A DNA stretch of 64,000 nucleotides from Chitinolyticbacter albus (GCF_024437655.1 NZ_JANBVF010000002.1:1-64000), one strand, 5' to 3'. Numbered from the stretch's first letter, positions 33,994-43,985 are shown. The notes: a model not told the origin generated them from the letters alone. Numbers and translations: made by a program.

Positions 33994-34203
33994 TTACTCG
34001 TTTTCGGCGCGGGGGCCGGCTTGATCCTCCGGTTCCGCCCGATCTTCGGTGCGCTTGATCTGGCCCTTGCGCTTGAGCCAGAACAGCAGCCATGCCGGCA
34101 GAAATCCCAGGAAAAAGAACAGCAGCCCGCCCTTGATCACGTCGCCCGTGCCAGCGGCAAACATGACGATCACGTAGAGGTAGCCGATCAGAATGATGTA
34201 CAC
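33994..34203 (-). CDS. small membrane protein
   Basis: 69 residues from a GTG start, in the same frame as fliR and 24 bases after its stop. Two hydrophobic segments (about 1-17 and 24-42, FFFLGFLPAWLLFWL) are followed by a charged tail (KRKGQIKRTEDRAEPED). I do not recognise it. It could be co-transcribed with the flagellar operon; the weak start leaves some doubt. Confidence 0.5.
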   Translation of the reverse strand: MYIILIGYLYVIVMFAAGTGDVIKGGLLFFFLGFLPAWLLFWLKRKGQIKRTEDRAEPEDQAGPRAENE

Positions 34204-34227
34204 GGTGCAATAGCCAAGGTAGGAAGA

Positions 34228-35028
34228 TCAGCGCGCCGCAGGCTGCCCCGCGAACAGCCCCGCCATCTGCGCCACGCGCTCGACAAGCCCGGCAATCAGG
34301 CTCTCGATATGAGGAGGCAGGAAAGGCAGCATGATGGATACGGTAGCCACGCCGATCGCCAGCATCAGTGGAAAACCCACCGCGAACACATTGAGTTGCG
34401 GCGCCGCGCGCGTCATCACGCCGATCGCGAGGTTGGTGATCAGCAAGGAACCGATCACCGGCAATGCCAGCAAGACCCCCATGCGAAAGATCATCCCGCC
34501 CTGCTCAGCCAGCAGCCTGAAGCCGGCGGCGCCGAGCGGATCGGCAACGATGGGCACCTGGCCAAAGCTTTCCACCAGCACCTTGAGCATCACCAGATGC
34601 CCGCCCAGCGCGAGGAAGACCAGGATATTGAGCAGGCTGAACAACTGGCCGACCACGGGGGTGTTGGCAGAGGTTTGCGGATCGTAGAACATCGCAAATC
34701 CCATGCCCATCTGCAGGCCGGCGATATTGCCCGCCATCTCGACCGTGGTGAACACCAGGCGCACCGCGAAGCCGATCGCCAGCCCGATCACCAGCTGGTT
34801 CACCGCGATCAGCACACCCTGTGGCGACACCACAGCAAAGGCCGGCGGAGCGGGCAACAGCGGCGAAATCAGCACCGTGAGCAACAGGCACAGCGGCACG
34901 CGCACCTGCATGCTGATGGAGCGGCTGGAATAGAAGGGGTCGGCCAGCATAAAGCCGAGCACGCGCAAAAAGGGCCACCACAACAGGGCTAGCCAGAGAT
35001 CGATCTGCGCCTGGGTGATCGTGAGCAC
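34228..35028 (-). CDS. fliR: flagellar export protein FliR
   Basis: Core of the flagellar type III export gate with FliP and FliQ. The 266-residue protein has several membrane helices and the FliR features GLAIGFAVRLVFTTVEMAGNIAGLQMG and the C-terminal amphipathic LLALPVIGSLLITNLAIGVMTRAAPQLNVFA. GTG start at 35028, preceded by GGGTGA, three bases after fliQ. Confidence 0.96.
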   Translation of the reverse strand: MLTITQAQIDLWLALLWWPFLRVLGFMLADPFYSSRSISMQVRVPLCLLLTVLISPLLPAPPAFAVVSPQGVLIAVNQLVIGLAIGFAVRLVFTTVEMAGNIAGLQMGMGFAMFYDPQTSANTPVVGQLFSLLNILVFLALGGHLVMLKVLVESFGQVPIVADPLGAAGFRLLAEQGGMIFRMGVLLALPVIGSLLITNLAIGVMTRAAPQLNVFAVGFPLMLAIGVATVSIMLPFLPPHIESLIAGLVERVAQMAGLFAGQPAAR

Positions 35029-35031
35029 GGC

Positions 35032-35301
35032 TCACCCTATCATTTGCGGAATGCTCTCGTAGAGCCGGATGGTGAAGTCGACCACGATCTGCACCATCCA
35101 CGAGCCGGCGAAGATGAACACGAGGAAAGCGATCAGGAGCTTGGGGATAAAGGACAACGTCGCTTCGTTGATCTGCGTCGCCGCCTGGAACACGCTGACG
35201 ATCAGGCCGGTGATAAGGATGGCGACCAGGATGGGGCCTGCCACCAGCACCATCACCTCCATGCCGCGCTGCACCAGCGATACCACGGTTTCCGGCGTCA
35301 T
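35032..35301 (-). CDS. fliQ: flagellar export protein FliQ
   Basis: 89 residues from ATG 35301, two transmembrane helices (about 14-38 and 50-75) with MTPETVVSLVQRGMEVM at the start and AATQINEATLSFIPKLLI in the loop, as in FliQ. Lies between fliP and fliR with gaps of 10 and 3 bases. Confidence 0.96.
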   Translation of the reverse strand: MTPETVVSLVQRGMEVMVLVAGPILVAILITGLIVSVFQAATQINEATLSFIPKLLIAFLVFIFAGSWMVQIVVDFTIRLYESIPQMIG

Positions 35302-35311
35302 CGCGTCTCTC

Positions 35312-36055
35312 CTATCCGACGTAGAAGCTCTGCACCAGCGAGCCCAAGAGCAGCGTCCAGCCATCGACCAGCACGAACAGCATCAGCTTGAACGGCAGCG
35401 AGATCATTACCGGCGACACCATCATCATCCCCATCGCCATCAGGATACTCGCCACCACGAAGTCGATGATGAGAAAGGGGATGAACACCATGAAGCCGAT
35501 CTGGAACGCAGTCTTCAATTCACTGGTCACGAAGGCTGGCACCAGCACCTTCAGGCCCACATCCTCCGGCCCCTTGGGCTGGGCGGTGCCGGAGAGCTCG
35601 ATAAAGAACGCCAGATCCTTCTGCCGCGTCTGCTTGAGCATGAAGTCCTTCAGCGGTACCGAGCCCTTGTCCACCGCCTGCATAAAGGTCAGCTGCTGCT
35701 CGCCGTAGGGCTTGTAGGCCTCGTTATAGATGCGATCGAGCACCGGCGACATCACGAACAGCGTGAGGAACAGCGATAGCCCGACGATCACCTGGTTGGG
35801 TGGCGCCTGCATAGTGCCAAGCGCCTGGCGCAGCAAGGAGAGCACGATGACGATGCGGGTGAACGCCGTCATCATCAGCAGCATCGCCGGCAGGAAAGTG
35901 AGCGCCGTGAGGAACAGCAGCGTCTCTATGGTCAGGCTGTACGCCGTGCCGCCAGCCGCCCCCTGCGTCGCCGTCATAAAAGGCACGCCCGGATCGGCAG
36001 CCATTGCAGGCATTGCCGCCAAAGCCAATGCGGCAAGAGGCAGCCATTTACGCAT
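35312..36055 (-). CDS. fliP: flagellar export protein FliP
   Basis: A 247-residue export-gate protein with a cleavable signal peptide (about 1-19, [10 protein letters not shown]) as in other FliPs, then [31 protein letters not shown] and the C-terminal [18 protein letters not shown]. Its first 8 bases overlap fliO. Confidence 0.97.
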   Translation of the reverse strand: MRKWLPLAALALAAMPAMAADPGVPFMTATQGAAGGTAYSLTIETLLFLTALTFLPAMLLMMTAFTRIVIVLSLLRQALGTMQAPPNQVIVGLSLFLTLFVMSPVLDRIYNEAYKPYGEQQLTFMQAVDKGSVPLKDFMLKQTRQKDLAFFIELSGTAQPKGPEDVGLKVLVPAFVTSELKTAFQIGFMVFIPFLIIDFVVASILMAMGMMMVSPVMISLPFKLMLFVLVDGWTLLLGSLVQSFYVG

Positions 36056-36461
36056 CGGGCTTGTTCCGTTTCATCAAGGCCGCCAGCTTTTCGGCGAACA
36101 CGGGGATTGCCGCCTGCGGCGCGGGTGGCGCGTCAGCCGGGCGCGGCAGGGTATGCAGCAGATTGACGTTCTCACTGGTCACGCCAACCACGAGCCAGGT
36201 CGACTCGACCTCGACGATGACCACCCGCTCCTTGGCGCCGACCATCACGCCCGACACCACGCGCAGGCGGCTGCCAGCGGCCATCGGCAACAGTGAGAAA
36301 CGACGCATCAGGAAGGCAGCGGCGACGATGAGCGCGATGACGAAGCACAGCGCGAGCAGTGTCTGGCCGAACTGCGCGATGCCAGGGCCCGGCACTTCGG
36401 CCGCATGAGCGGCCAGCGGCAAGGACCACAGCGCCGCGTAGCGGCACGGCAGGCGGAACAT
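36048..36461 (-). CDS. fliO: flagellar biosynthesis protein FliO
   Basis: A 137-residue accessory that helps assemble FliP. It has a signal-like N-terminus, one membrane helix ([19 protein letters not shown]) and a short cytosolic domain with [22 protein letters not shown]. Start ATG 36461, one base from the fliN stop. Confidence 0.9.
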   Translation of the reverse strand: MFRLPCRYAALWSLPLAAHAAEVPGPGIAQFGQTLLALCFVIALIVAAAFLMRRFSLLPMAAGSRLRVVSGVMVGAKERVVIVEVESTWLVVGVTSENVNLLHTLPRPADAPPAPQAAIPVFAEKLAALMKRNKPDA

Positions 36462-36462
36462 G

Positions 36463-36894
36463 TTACTTGTGCAGGCGGCGGATGCGTTCCGCCGGGGTGA
36501 TGATGTCGGTCAGGCGGATCCCGAATTTGTCGTTCACGACGACGACTTCGCCCTGAGCGATCAGGCAGCCGTTGACGAGGACATCCATCGGTTCGCCAGC
36601 CAAGCCATCGAGTTCGACCACCGAGCCCTGCGCCAGCTGCAGCAGGCTGCGGATGGCGATCTTGGTGCGACCCAGCTCCACGGTCAGCGTGACCGGGATA
36701 TCTAGAATCATGTCGATGTTGTTCGGGCCGCTGCTACCGGGCAACTGCGCGTCGAAGCGCTCGAAGATATCGGCCGGCTGGACCTGTGCGGCAGGTGCGG
36801 GAGCGGCGGCGGCTTCCTCTTCGGCCTGTTCGGCCATCGCGGCCGCCCAGTCGTCCATCACGTCGCCATCTTGCTGCGGCGTGTCGTCAGCCAT
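36463..36894 (-). CDS. fliN: flagellar motor switch protein FliN
   Basis: C-ring protein, 143 residues from ATG 36894. The N-terminal half is Ala/Glu-rich and variable; the C-terminal SpoA domain (about 70-140) has ILDIPVTLTVELGRTKIAIRSLL and GCLIAQGEVVVVNDKFGIRLTDI. Overlaps the fliM 3' end by 8 bases. Confidence 0.97.
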   Translation of the reverse strand: MADDTPQQDGDVMDDWAAAMAEQAEEEAAAAPAPAAQVQPADIFERFDAQLPGSSGPNNIDMILDIPVTLTVELGRTKIAIRSLLQLAQGSVVELDGLAGEPMDVLVNGCLIAQGEVVVVNDKFGIRLTDIITPAERIRRLHK

Positions 36895-37903
36895 TTTGCT
36901 CTCCCAGCTTCTCGTCGTCCGCGCCAAGACCGCCTTCGGACGAGCTCAGCACCTTGTTCACGCGCAATGCGTATTGGCCGTTGAGAATACCATACTTGCA
37001 TTCGAGCACCGGCACCCCGTCCACCTCGGCGACGATGGCCTGCGGAATCTCCAGCGAGATCACATCACCGGACTTGAGGTTGACGATGTCACCCAGCGTG
37101 ATCTTGGCATTGCCCAGCGTCGCCACGAGATCGACCTCCGCGTTCTGTACCTGTTTCTGCAACAGTTTGAGCCACCGATTGTCCGCTTCGATGCGGTCGG
37201 CCTGCATCGAGCTGTAGAGGATGTCGCGTATGGGCTCGATCATCGAGTACGGGAAGCAGATGTGGAAATCGCCGCCACCGGCGCCCAACTCGATCTTGAA
37301 CGTGTATGACACCACCACTTCGGTCGGCGTGGCGATATTGGCGAACTGGGTATTCATTTCCGAGCGCACGTAGCCGAACTCGCACTCGAATACCGGCTTC
37401 CAGGCCTTCTGGTACTCCTCGAACACCACTTCCAAGAGGCGCTGGATGATGCGCTGTTCGGTCGGCGTGAAATCACGCCCTTCCACCCGCACGTGATAGC
37501 GGCCATCGGAGCCGAACAGGTTGTCCACCACCAGGAACACGAAATCCGGGTCGAAGATGAACAGACCGGTGCCGCGCAGCGGCTTCATGTGGATCAGGTT
37601 GAGGTTGGTCGGCACCACCAGGTTGCGGATGAACTCGCTGTACTTCTGCACCTTGATCGGCCCGACGCTGATCTCGGCGTTGCGGCGCATGAAATTGAAC
37701 AGCGCCACGCGCAGATAGCGGGCGAAACGCTCGTTGATGATTTCCAGCGTGGGCATGCGCCCACGCACGATGCGTTCCTGACGGCCGATGTCATAGGCGC
37801 GCACCGACGAGGCGTCGAGCTGCTCGTCGCCTGTATCCTCCTCGCCGGTCACACCGCGCAATAGCGCGTCGACCTCTTCCTGGGAAAGGATGTCGTCCGC
37901 CAT
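36887..37903 (-). CDS. fliM: flagellar motor switch protein FliM
   Basis: C-ring protein that binds phospho-CheY. The 338-residue protein starts with the CheY-binding LSQEEVDALLRGVTGE motif, has the CheC-like middle domain (GGG loop in ELGAGGGDFHICFPYSMIEP) and a C-terminal SpoA domain. It lies 39 bases after fliL. Confidence 0.98.
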   Translation of the reverse strand: MADDILSQEEVDALLRGVTGEEDTGDEQLDASSVRAYDIGRQERIVRGRMPTLEIINERFARYLRVALFNFMRRNAEISVGPIKVQKYSEFIRNLVVPTNLNLIHMKPLRGTGLFIFDPDFVFLVVDNLFGSDGRYHVRVEGRDFTPTEQRIIQRLLEVVFEEYQKAWKPVFECEFGYVRSEMNTQFANIATPTEVVVSYTFKIELGAGGGDFHICFPYSMIEPIRDILYSSMQADRIEADNRWLKLLQKQVQNAEVDLVATLGNAKITLGDIVNLKSGDVISLEIPQAIVAEVDGVPVLECKYGILNGQYALRVNKVLSSSEGGLGADDEKLGEQNG

Positions 37904-37942
37904 GATTACCGCTTAAGTGATGCGCTGAACCGTGTTATCGGC

Positions 37943-38476
37943 TCATTGCATGATAAATGTAGTGAAGTTCACCGAGAGTACACCTTCGTCCTTGCTATCC
38001 ACGTGCAACATCTGATTGATGTTATCGCGGATCTCACCCGCCAGCTTGTCAGTGCCGGCCACAGTGCGCACCTCGGCAGGCGCTTTGCTGCGGATCAGCT
38101 TGATCGTCTCGGCCTGCACCTTGGGCAGGATATTCTTCAGTTCGGCCTGAGTTTCCGGATCGGCCACTTCGAGCACGATCTCGGTCTGCACCACCATGTC
38201 CTCCTCCTCGCTGCTGAGGTTGGCGGTGATGGTCTGTAGCTTCTCGTAGACTGGCGGCATCTCATGCTCCGCCTTCTTCTTGGCCTTCTTCTTATGGCCG
38301 CCTTCGGACTGCGATGCACTCGACTCATCGTATTGCTCGGTCGCCGGCGAGCGCAGTAACAGAAAGGCAACGACACCCAGCGCAACAACCAGCACCAGCG
38401 CAACGACCACGACGATCAGCACGATCGTCATCGTCTTCTTGCCCTTGCCAGGCTCCACGACTTTCGCCTCTGCCAT
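37943..38476 (-). CDS. fliL: flagellar basal-body protein FliL
   Basis: A 177-residue single-pass protein that surrounds the stator: basic N-terminus, one membrane helix (about 18-42), Lys-rich linker (HKKKAKKKAEHE) and a periplasmic stomatin-like domain ending VLSVNFTTFIMQ. ATG 38476 is chosen because GAGGTGA lies 5 bases ahead; a GTG two codons earlier is possible. Confidence 0.94.
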   Translation of the reverse strand: MAEAKVVEPGKGKKTMTIVLIVVVVALVLVVALGVVAFLLLRSPATEQYDESSASQSEGGHKKKAKKKAEHEMPPVYEKLQTITANLSSEEEDMVVQTEIVLEVADPETQAELKNILPKVQAETIKLIRSKAPAEVRTVAGTDKLAGEIRDNINQMLHVDSKDEGVLSVNFTTFIMQ

Positions 38477-38608
38477 TCTCACCTCTTCCTGATTCGGAAA
38501 ACACCCCGGTTGGACAGGGTGATTCTGGGTTGTTACACGCGCAGTTTATAACCCAAAATTGTAAGAAAAACAAGCATCAAGGCTTACGTCTTAACCCAGT
38601 TTCTTGCA

Positions 38609-39658
38609 TCAAGCGTAAAGACTGAGCCCCGATCGCGCCACGGGCAAATGCACGGCACCAGACAGCTGTTCGACATTGAGCGTTTCGGCCTGATCACCAT
38701 TGGGACCACCCGGGCCTTGCGGTTGGCTACCGCCCTGTTGCTGCTGTCCGGCGGACGCCTGTTGCTGCTGCGTATGCTGGTTCAGCGTATCGGACGCCAC
38801 CTGCACGTTGACCAGCTGGATGCCCTGGTCGGCCAGCAGCGCCGACAGCCTTGGAGTAGCCGCGGCCAGCGCTTCGCGCACGCCGGCGTGCTGGCTGGCA
38901 AACACCACGCTGGCGTTGTCCGCAGCCAGCGACAAGCGCACTTCCATCGGCCCCAGGTGCGGCGGGTTCAGCTGCATTTCGATCTGCTGCTCCTGCTTGC
39001 CCAGCATCAGCGCCACGCGTTGCGCCACGGCGTCCCCCCAGCGATTACTGCCCACGGGCTCTGGCACATAGTGGCTGGGCTTGACCGCCGGTGCTTCGCT
39101 CTTGGCGACGCTGGGCTGGCTGGTGGTTTCGCTTGCAGCCCGGAACATGGGGGGGGCCGTTTCGGCGTCGACCGGCAATTCCTCACCCTCGCTGTGGGTA
39201 GCAAGCGGCAAGACCTTGCCGTCGGCGGCAAGTTCTGCCTTGCCTTCCTTCACCGACGCCTGCGCCAATTGCGACGCCGTGCTGGCTTCTTCCTTGCCGG
39301 TCGCGCCGGGCTTGCCGGTCGCGCCGGCCAGCCACGCCTTCATCGCCGCGACCGGGTCGCTGGTGCTGTCGAGCCCGGATGCGACCGGCAGCTTGATGGC
39401 CTGCACGTCCGGGTTGGCGCTCAACTGCAGCTCGGCGAGCCAGGCGTGCGCGGCCACGCGGCCAGCCAGATCCGGCGTATCGGCGCTGGCCTTGCCCTGT
39501 TTTTGCTTGAGGGGTAGCGCCTTGCCATCGCCGTTCATCTCGTCGGCGAATACCTTGCCAAAGCTCTCCCTTTCCTCGCCCTTCGCGGCGGGTGCTGGCG
39601 TGTTTGCGGGTTTGTTGGCAGCCTGGCTGTTGCTGATCAGATGCACGGCGCTGGGCAT
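38609..39658 (-). CDS. fliK: flagellar hook-length control protein FliK
   Basis: A 349-residue secreted ruler/switch that controls hook length. The N-terminal 200 residues are Ala/Lys-rich and low complexity; the conserved C-terminal domain (about 200-310) has VALMLGKQEQQIEMQLNPPHLGPMEVRLSL and a Gln-rich stretch (TQQQQASAGQQQQGG). ATG 39658 with AGGGAA 8 bases ahead is preferred over an upstream TTG. Preceded by a sigma-54 promoter. Confidence 0.93.
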   Translation of the reverse strand: MPSAVHLISNSQAANKPANTPAPAAKGEERESFGKVFADEMNGDGKALPLKQKQGKASADTPDLAGRVAAHAWLAELQLSANPDVQAIKLPVASGLDSTSDPVAAMKAWLAGATGKPGATGKEEASTASQLAQASVKEGKAELAADGKVLPLATHSEGEELPVDAETAPPMFRAASETTSQPSVAKSEAPAVKPSHYVPEPVGSNRWGDAVAQRVALMLGKQEQQIEMQLNPPHLGPMEVRLSLAADNASVVFASQHAGVREALAAATPRLSALLADQGIQLVNVQVASDTLNQHTQQQQASAGQQQQGGSQPQGPGGPNGDQAETLNVEQLSGAVHLPVARSGLSLYA

Positions 39659-39696
39659 GTTGGGAATTCCCTGGTTGGCTGGTTCGCCCAATTACA

Positions 39697-39712
39697 AGCA
39701 AATCCAATGCCA
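39697..39712 (-). promoter_or_regulatory. sigma-54 promoter of fliKLMNOPQR
   Basis: TGGCATTGGATTTGCT on the minus strand matches the -24/-12 consensus TGGCAC-N5-TTGC with exact GG-GC spacing. It would start transcription near 39686, 28 bases before fliK. This fits polar flagellar regulons in which an NtrC-type activator drives class II/III genes. Confidence 0.8.
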
Positions 39713-39821
39713 GCCCGCCATGCCAGGGAGCACCGCGCGGTATAGGGCCGTTTTTGGTCCTGTGCAGCCGTGACACAATCGACGGCAGGCCCTAGACTTG
39801 CCCACAGCAAGGAGCGGGTGC

Positions 39822-40967
39822 ATGGCCGAAGATTCAGACGCAGAAAAAACCGAAGCGGCGACGGGAAGGCGCCTGGAAGAGGCGCGTCGCAAGGGGCAGA
39901 TCCCACGCTCGCAGGAGCTCTCCACCTTTACCGTGCTGCTGGGCGGCCTCGTCGCCATCCTGGTGATGGGGCCGGACCTGATGGACGTGTTCAGGCAGTT
40001 GTTCATCTCCGAGCTGACGTTCGATCGGGCCGAGCTGATCGACCCCAACCTGCAGCTCACGCAATTCGTTGCCGCCTGCGGCGAGGCCTTGAAGGCCATC
40101 CTGCCCTTGTTCCTGGTTTGTGTGATCGTCGGCGTGAGCACGCCGCTGGCCATCGGTGGGTTGCTGCTCACCACCGAGACGCTGACGCCCAATTTTTCCC
40201 GGATGAACCCGGCTACCGGCATCAAGCGGATGTTCTCGATCCGCTCGCTGGTGGAAATGACCAAGACCATACTCAAATCCGCCCTGATCGGCGGCGTGGC
40301 TGCCGCCGTGCTGTGGAGCGAGCGGGACGAGTTCGTCCAGCTGATCACCATGCCCGAGGACGTCGGCTTTTCGTATCTGTGGCAGATGATCCGCCACACC
40401 TTGCTGCTGGTGGTCGGCGGCATGGCGCTGATCCCGTTGATCGACGTGCCCTACCAGTTGTGGGATTACTACAAAGGCCTGCGCATGACCAAGGAAGAGG
40501 TCAAGCGCGAGTACCGCGAATCCGAGGGCGATCCGCAGATCAAGGGCCGCATCCGCCAGCTGCAGCGCGAAGCGGCGAGAAAGCGCATGATGGCCAATAT
40601 CCCCAAGGCCGATGTGATCGTGACCAACCCGACCCACTATGCGGTGGCGCTGCAATACACATCCAAGATGCGCGCGCCGGTGGTCGTCGCCAAGGGCGCC
40701 TTCCTCCTGGCCGAGCGCATCATCGAGATCGGTGAGGAGCACAAGGTGACGGTGGTACGCACGCCCCCGTTCGCCCGCGCGCTGTATCACCATGCCGAGC
40801 TCGGCGAGGAGATTCCCGCGGCGCTCTACACGGCCGCAGCCGAAGTGCTGGCGTATATCTTCCAGCTGCGCGAGTTCCGTCGCCAGGGTGGGCAGGAACC
40901 CAGACTGAACGACACGCTGCCGGTACCGCCCGAGCTCGACCCCGGAGCGCCGAGCACCACACCCTGA
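39822..40967 (+). CDS. flhB: flagellar export switch protein FlhB
   Basis: A 381-residue export-gate protein: N-terminal EKTEAATGRRLEEARRKGQI, four membrane helices and a cytosolic domain with the self-cleavage motif Asn269-Pro270-Thr271-His272 (VIVTNPTHYAVAL), at the same numbers as in Salmonella. FliK, encoded divergently, triggers its substrate switch. ATG 39822 follows AAGGAG. Confidence 0.97.
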   Translation: MAEDSDAEKTEAATGRRLEEARRKGQIPRSQELSTFTVLLGGLVAILVMGPDLMDVFRQLFISELTFDRAELIDPNLQLTQFVAACGEALKAILPLFLVCVIVGVSTPLAIGGLLLTTETLTPNFSRMNPATGIKRMFSIRSLVEMTKTILKSALIGGVAAAVLWSERDEFVQLITMPEDVGFSYLWQMIRHTLLLVVGGMALIPLIDVPYQLWDYYKGLRMTKEEVKREYRESEGDPQIKGRIRQLQREAARKRMMANIPKADVIVTNPTHYAVALQYTSKMRAPVVVAKGAFLLAERIIEIGEEHKVTVVRTPPFARALYHHAELGEEIPAALYTAAAEVLAYIFQLREFRRQGGQEPRLNDTLPVPPELDPGAPSTTP

Positions 40968-41062
40968 GCATTCCGGTAGAATCGCCCGCAACCCGTAAGC
41001 ACCACCCGCCGAACTGCCGCAAACGCAGCCTAGAACTTACTACTGTGAACAGACCCTGACCC

Positions 41063-43159
41063 ATGTGGTGGCGTAACTTCAACTACACCAAGCTCGCCGG
41101 CCCCGTGCTGGTGCTGATGGTGCTCGGCATGATGATCCTGCCGCTGCCGCCGCTGCTGCTCGATCTGCTGTTCACCTTCAACATCGCGCTGTCAGTCGTG
41201 GTGCTGATGGTCAGCCTCTACACGCGCGAGCCGCTTGAGTTCTCCAGCTTTCCCACGGTGCTGCTGTTCACCGCGCTGTTGCGGCTGTCGCTCAACGTCG
41301 CCTCGACCAAGCTGGTGCTCACCGAAGGCCACACCGGCGGCGATGCGGCCGGCAAGGTGATCGAGGCCTTCGGCCACGTGCTGATCGGCGGCAACCTCGC
41401 CGTCGGCATCGTCGCCTTCGTCATCCTCACCATCATCAACTTCGTCGTGATCACCAAGGGTGCCGGCCGGATCGCCGAAGTGAGCGCCCGCTTCACGCTG
41501 GACGCCATGCCCGGCAAGCAGATGGCGATCGACGCCGATCTCAACGCCGGCCTGATCGGCGAAGAGGAAGCGCGCCGCCGCCGCAGTACGATTGCGCAGG
41601 AAGCGGATTTCTTCGGTTCCATGGATGGTGCGTCCAAGTTCGTGCGCGGCGATGCGGTCGCCGGCATCCTGATCATGGTGATCAACCTGGTGGGCGGCCT
41701 GATCGTCGGCGTGGTGCAGCACGATCTGCCCTTTGCCGAAGCCGGCGAGACCTACACGCTGCTGACCATCGGCGACGGCCTCGTCGCCCAGGTGCCCGGC
41801 CTCATCATCTCGGTGGCAGCCGGCATCGTGGTGTCGCGCGTCGGCACCGACAAGGATATCTCCGAGCAGCTGCTGGGCCAGTTGTTCGCCAACCCGCAGG
41901 TGCTCTATATCGTCGCCAGCGTGATGGCCATCCTCGGCATCATCCCCGGCATGCCGCACCTCGCGTTCCTGACCATGGCCGCGCTCGCGGCTGGCATCGC
42001 CTGGTATATCGAAAAGCGCGAACGGGAAAAACTGCTGGCACCACCGCCCGCTCCAGGGCAGCCCGGCGTGCCCGGTCAACCGGGCCAGCCCGGTGCCGTG
42101 GCCCCGGCCGAGCAACCACTGCAAGAAGTCAGCTGGGCCGACGTGCAGCCAGTCGATCCGGTCGGGCTGGAAGTGGGTTACCGCCTGATACCGCTGGTCG
42201 ATCGCAACCAGGATGGCGAACTGCTGCGCCGCATCCGCGGCATCCGCAAGAAGCTGGCGCAGGAACTGGGCTTTCTGATGCCCGCCGTACATATCCGCGA
42301 CAATCTCGAGCTCAAGCCCAACCAGTACCGCATCCTGCTCAAGGGCGTCGATGTCGGCGTCGGCGAGGCCTATGCCGGGCAATGGCTGGCGATCAATCCG
42401 GGCAATGCCTCCGGCTCGCTGGCAGGCACCCAGACCAAGGACCCCACTTTCGGCCTGCCCGCCACCTGGATCGACGCCAGCCTGCGCGAACAGGCGCAAG
42501 CCATGGGCTACACCGTGGTCGACACCTCCACCGTCGTCGGCACGCATATCTCCAACACGCTGCAAGGCCACGCTGCCGAATTGCTCGGCCGCGAGGAAGT
42601 GCAGGCGCTGCTCGATCATTTCGCCAAGGAGTCACCCAAGCTGGTCGAGGACATCGTGCCCAAGATGGTGCCGCTCGCCACGCTGCAGAAGGTGCTGCAG
42701 AACCTGCTGGACGAAGGCATGCACATTCGCGATCTGCGCACCATCCTGGAAACGCTAGGCGAGCACTTTCCGCGCAACCAGGATCTGGACGAGCTCACCG
42801 CGGCCGTGCGCGTCGCGCTGGGCCGCGCCATCGTCCACCAGCTGTTCCCCGGCGAGAACGAATTGCCGGTGGTGGCGCTGGAACCGCAACTGGAAAACAT
42901 CCTGCTCTCGGCCGCCAGCGGCAAATCCCCCGGCGGGCTAGAGCCGGGCCTTGCCGAGCGCCTGCTGAAACAGGCCTCGCAATTGACCGAGAACCTGGAG
43001 GCGCAAGGCCTCTCCACCGTGCTGATCACCCCGGCCCAGCTGCGGCCGATGCTGAGCCGCTTTTTGCGCCGCTCCATCCCAGGCCTCAGAGTGATCTCGC
43101 ACACCGAGATTCCGGACAACAAGACGATACGGATCGTTGGGGTGCTGGGGGCGGCGTGA
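41063..43159 (+). CDS. flhA: flagellar export protein FlhA
   Basis: A 698-residue export-gate protein with eight N-terminal membrane helices (about 1-310), the FHIPEP-family signature region (LNVASTKLVL, DAMPGKQMAIDADLNAG) and the cytosolic ring-forming domain (about 360-690), joined by a Pro/Gly/Gln linker (PGQPGVPGQPGQPG). A TAGAAT-like box lies at 40977-40982. flhF, usual next in polar systems, is not here; flhA is last in its operon in this window. Confidence 0.97.
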   Translation: MWWRNFNYTKLAGPVLVLMVLGMMILPLPPLLLDLLFTFNIALSVVVLMVSLYTREPLEFSSFPTVLLFTALLRLSLNVASTKLVLTEGHTGGDAAGKVIEAFGHVLIGGNLAVGIVAFVILTIINFVVITKGAGRIAEVSARFTLDAMPGKQMAIDADLNAGLIGEEEARRRRSTIAQEADFFGSMDGASKFVRGDAVAGILIMVINLVGGLIVGVVQHDLPFAEAGETYTLLTIGDGLVAQVPGLIISVAAGIVVSRVGTDKDISEQLLGQLFANPQVLYIVASVMAILGIIPGMPHLAFLTMAALAAGIAWYIEKREREKLLAPPPAPGQPGVPGQPGQPGAVAPAEQPLQEVSWADVQPVDPVGLEVGYRLIPLVDRNQDGELLRRIRGIRKKLAQELGFLMPAVHIRDNLELKPNQYRILLKGVDVGVGEAYAGQWLAINPGNASGSLAGTQTKDPTFGLPATWIDASLREQAQAMGYTVVDTSTVVGTHISNTLQGHAAELLGREEVQALLDHFAKESPKLVEDIVPKMVPLATLQKVLQNLLDEGMHIRDLRTILETLGEHFPRNQDLDELTAAVRVALGRAIVHQLFPGENELPVVALEPQLENILLSAASGKSPGGLEPGLAERLLKQASQLTENLEAQGLSTVLITPAQLRPMLSRFLRRSIPGLRVISHTEIPDNKTIRIVGVLGAA

Positions 43160-43286
43160 ACATCAAGCGCTCGCTGGCTGCCGCTACGAGCATCGACACA
43201 TAACGTGTACGTAATACGATACGAATCCATGAGGCGCGTACTGCGCACCCCGTGGCGGACTTCCATCGGTGCTCCTCGCCTCGGCT

Positions 43287-43754
43287 TCACTCTTTCTCGG
43301 AAGGGGACTCCAGCCTCAACTTGGCAGACACCGCGTTCTTTCTAATTTGTTCGGTTATGCGCTTGTCCGAGATGGTATTGCTGAAGCATGTCATGAAGAT
43401 TTGCTTGAACCCGGACTCGCCAATTATTTTTGTCGGTGACTCGGAATGCCACCCAGGAGGATAGGTGGCAACCATGCTCTCATAAACGCAGTCGCATGCC
43501 ACAAACGCTGGTTGCAGTGCTTCGGTAAGCGTGGGCGCAATGACGAGATCAATTTCAGTCTGACTAGGCGCCTTCCCTCTAGCTGCAGTTGCCCGACGCA
43601 CATACTCTGCCACTTGAGGCGCAACAATCGCACTACGGCAACCCCTTAGCACTTCCTTTTTCACTTCCTCCGGAACGGCTTCCGCCGCGGAACTGGCCTC
43701 AACCAAAGCGAAGACAGCAAGCATTGCAAATCCCGAAAAACTGCACTGCTTCAT
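43287..43754 (-). CDS. small secreted hypothetical protein
   Basis: 155 residues with a signal peptide (about 1-24, MLAVFALVEASSAAEA) and five cysteines in the mature part (GCRSAIVAP, CDCVYESM, MTCFSN). I do not recognise the family. Its base composition is more AT-rich than the flagellar genes on one side and nth on the other, which suggests later acquisition. The 231 bases up to nth show no further gene. Confidence 0.65.
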   Translation of the reverse strand: MKQCSFSGFAMLAVFALVEASSAAEAVPEEVKKEVLRGCRSAIVAPQVAEYVRRATAARGKAPSQTEIDLVIAPTLTEALQPAFVACDCVYESMVATYPPGWHSESPTKIIGESGFKQIFMTCFSNTISDKRITEQIRKNAVSAKLRLESPSEKE

Positions 43755-43985
43755 AGCATCACCATCACTCTTTAAATTGAATTGATCTGGTACGGTATGG
43801 CATTCCAGGCAATCAATACAAACTGTTTACCAGACTCCCAGTGAACTGTCGTAAAGGGGAGCTCATGGCGTACTGCCGGGGAGCGATCCTTCGCGCCATT
43901 GATGCTGAAGCCATGGCTGCAGTACCAAATCGCAGCCCACTCATTGCAACGCCAAACATGCTTCCCCGTTTAAAAGCAACTTCGG

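Noticed and set aside
39787-39802. AGGCCCTAGACTTGCC as a sigma-54 promoter for flhB
   Set aside because: The GG-GC spacing fits, but the start would fall about 10 bases before the flhB ATG, inside the ribosome-binding site. The -24 half is also poor.
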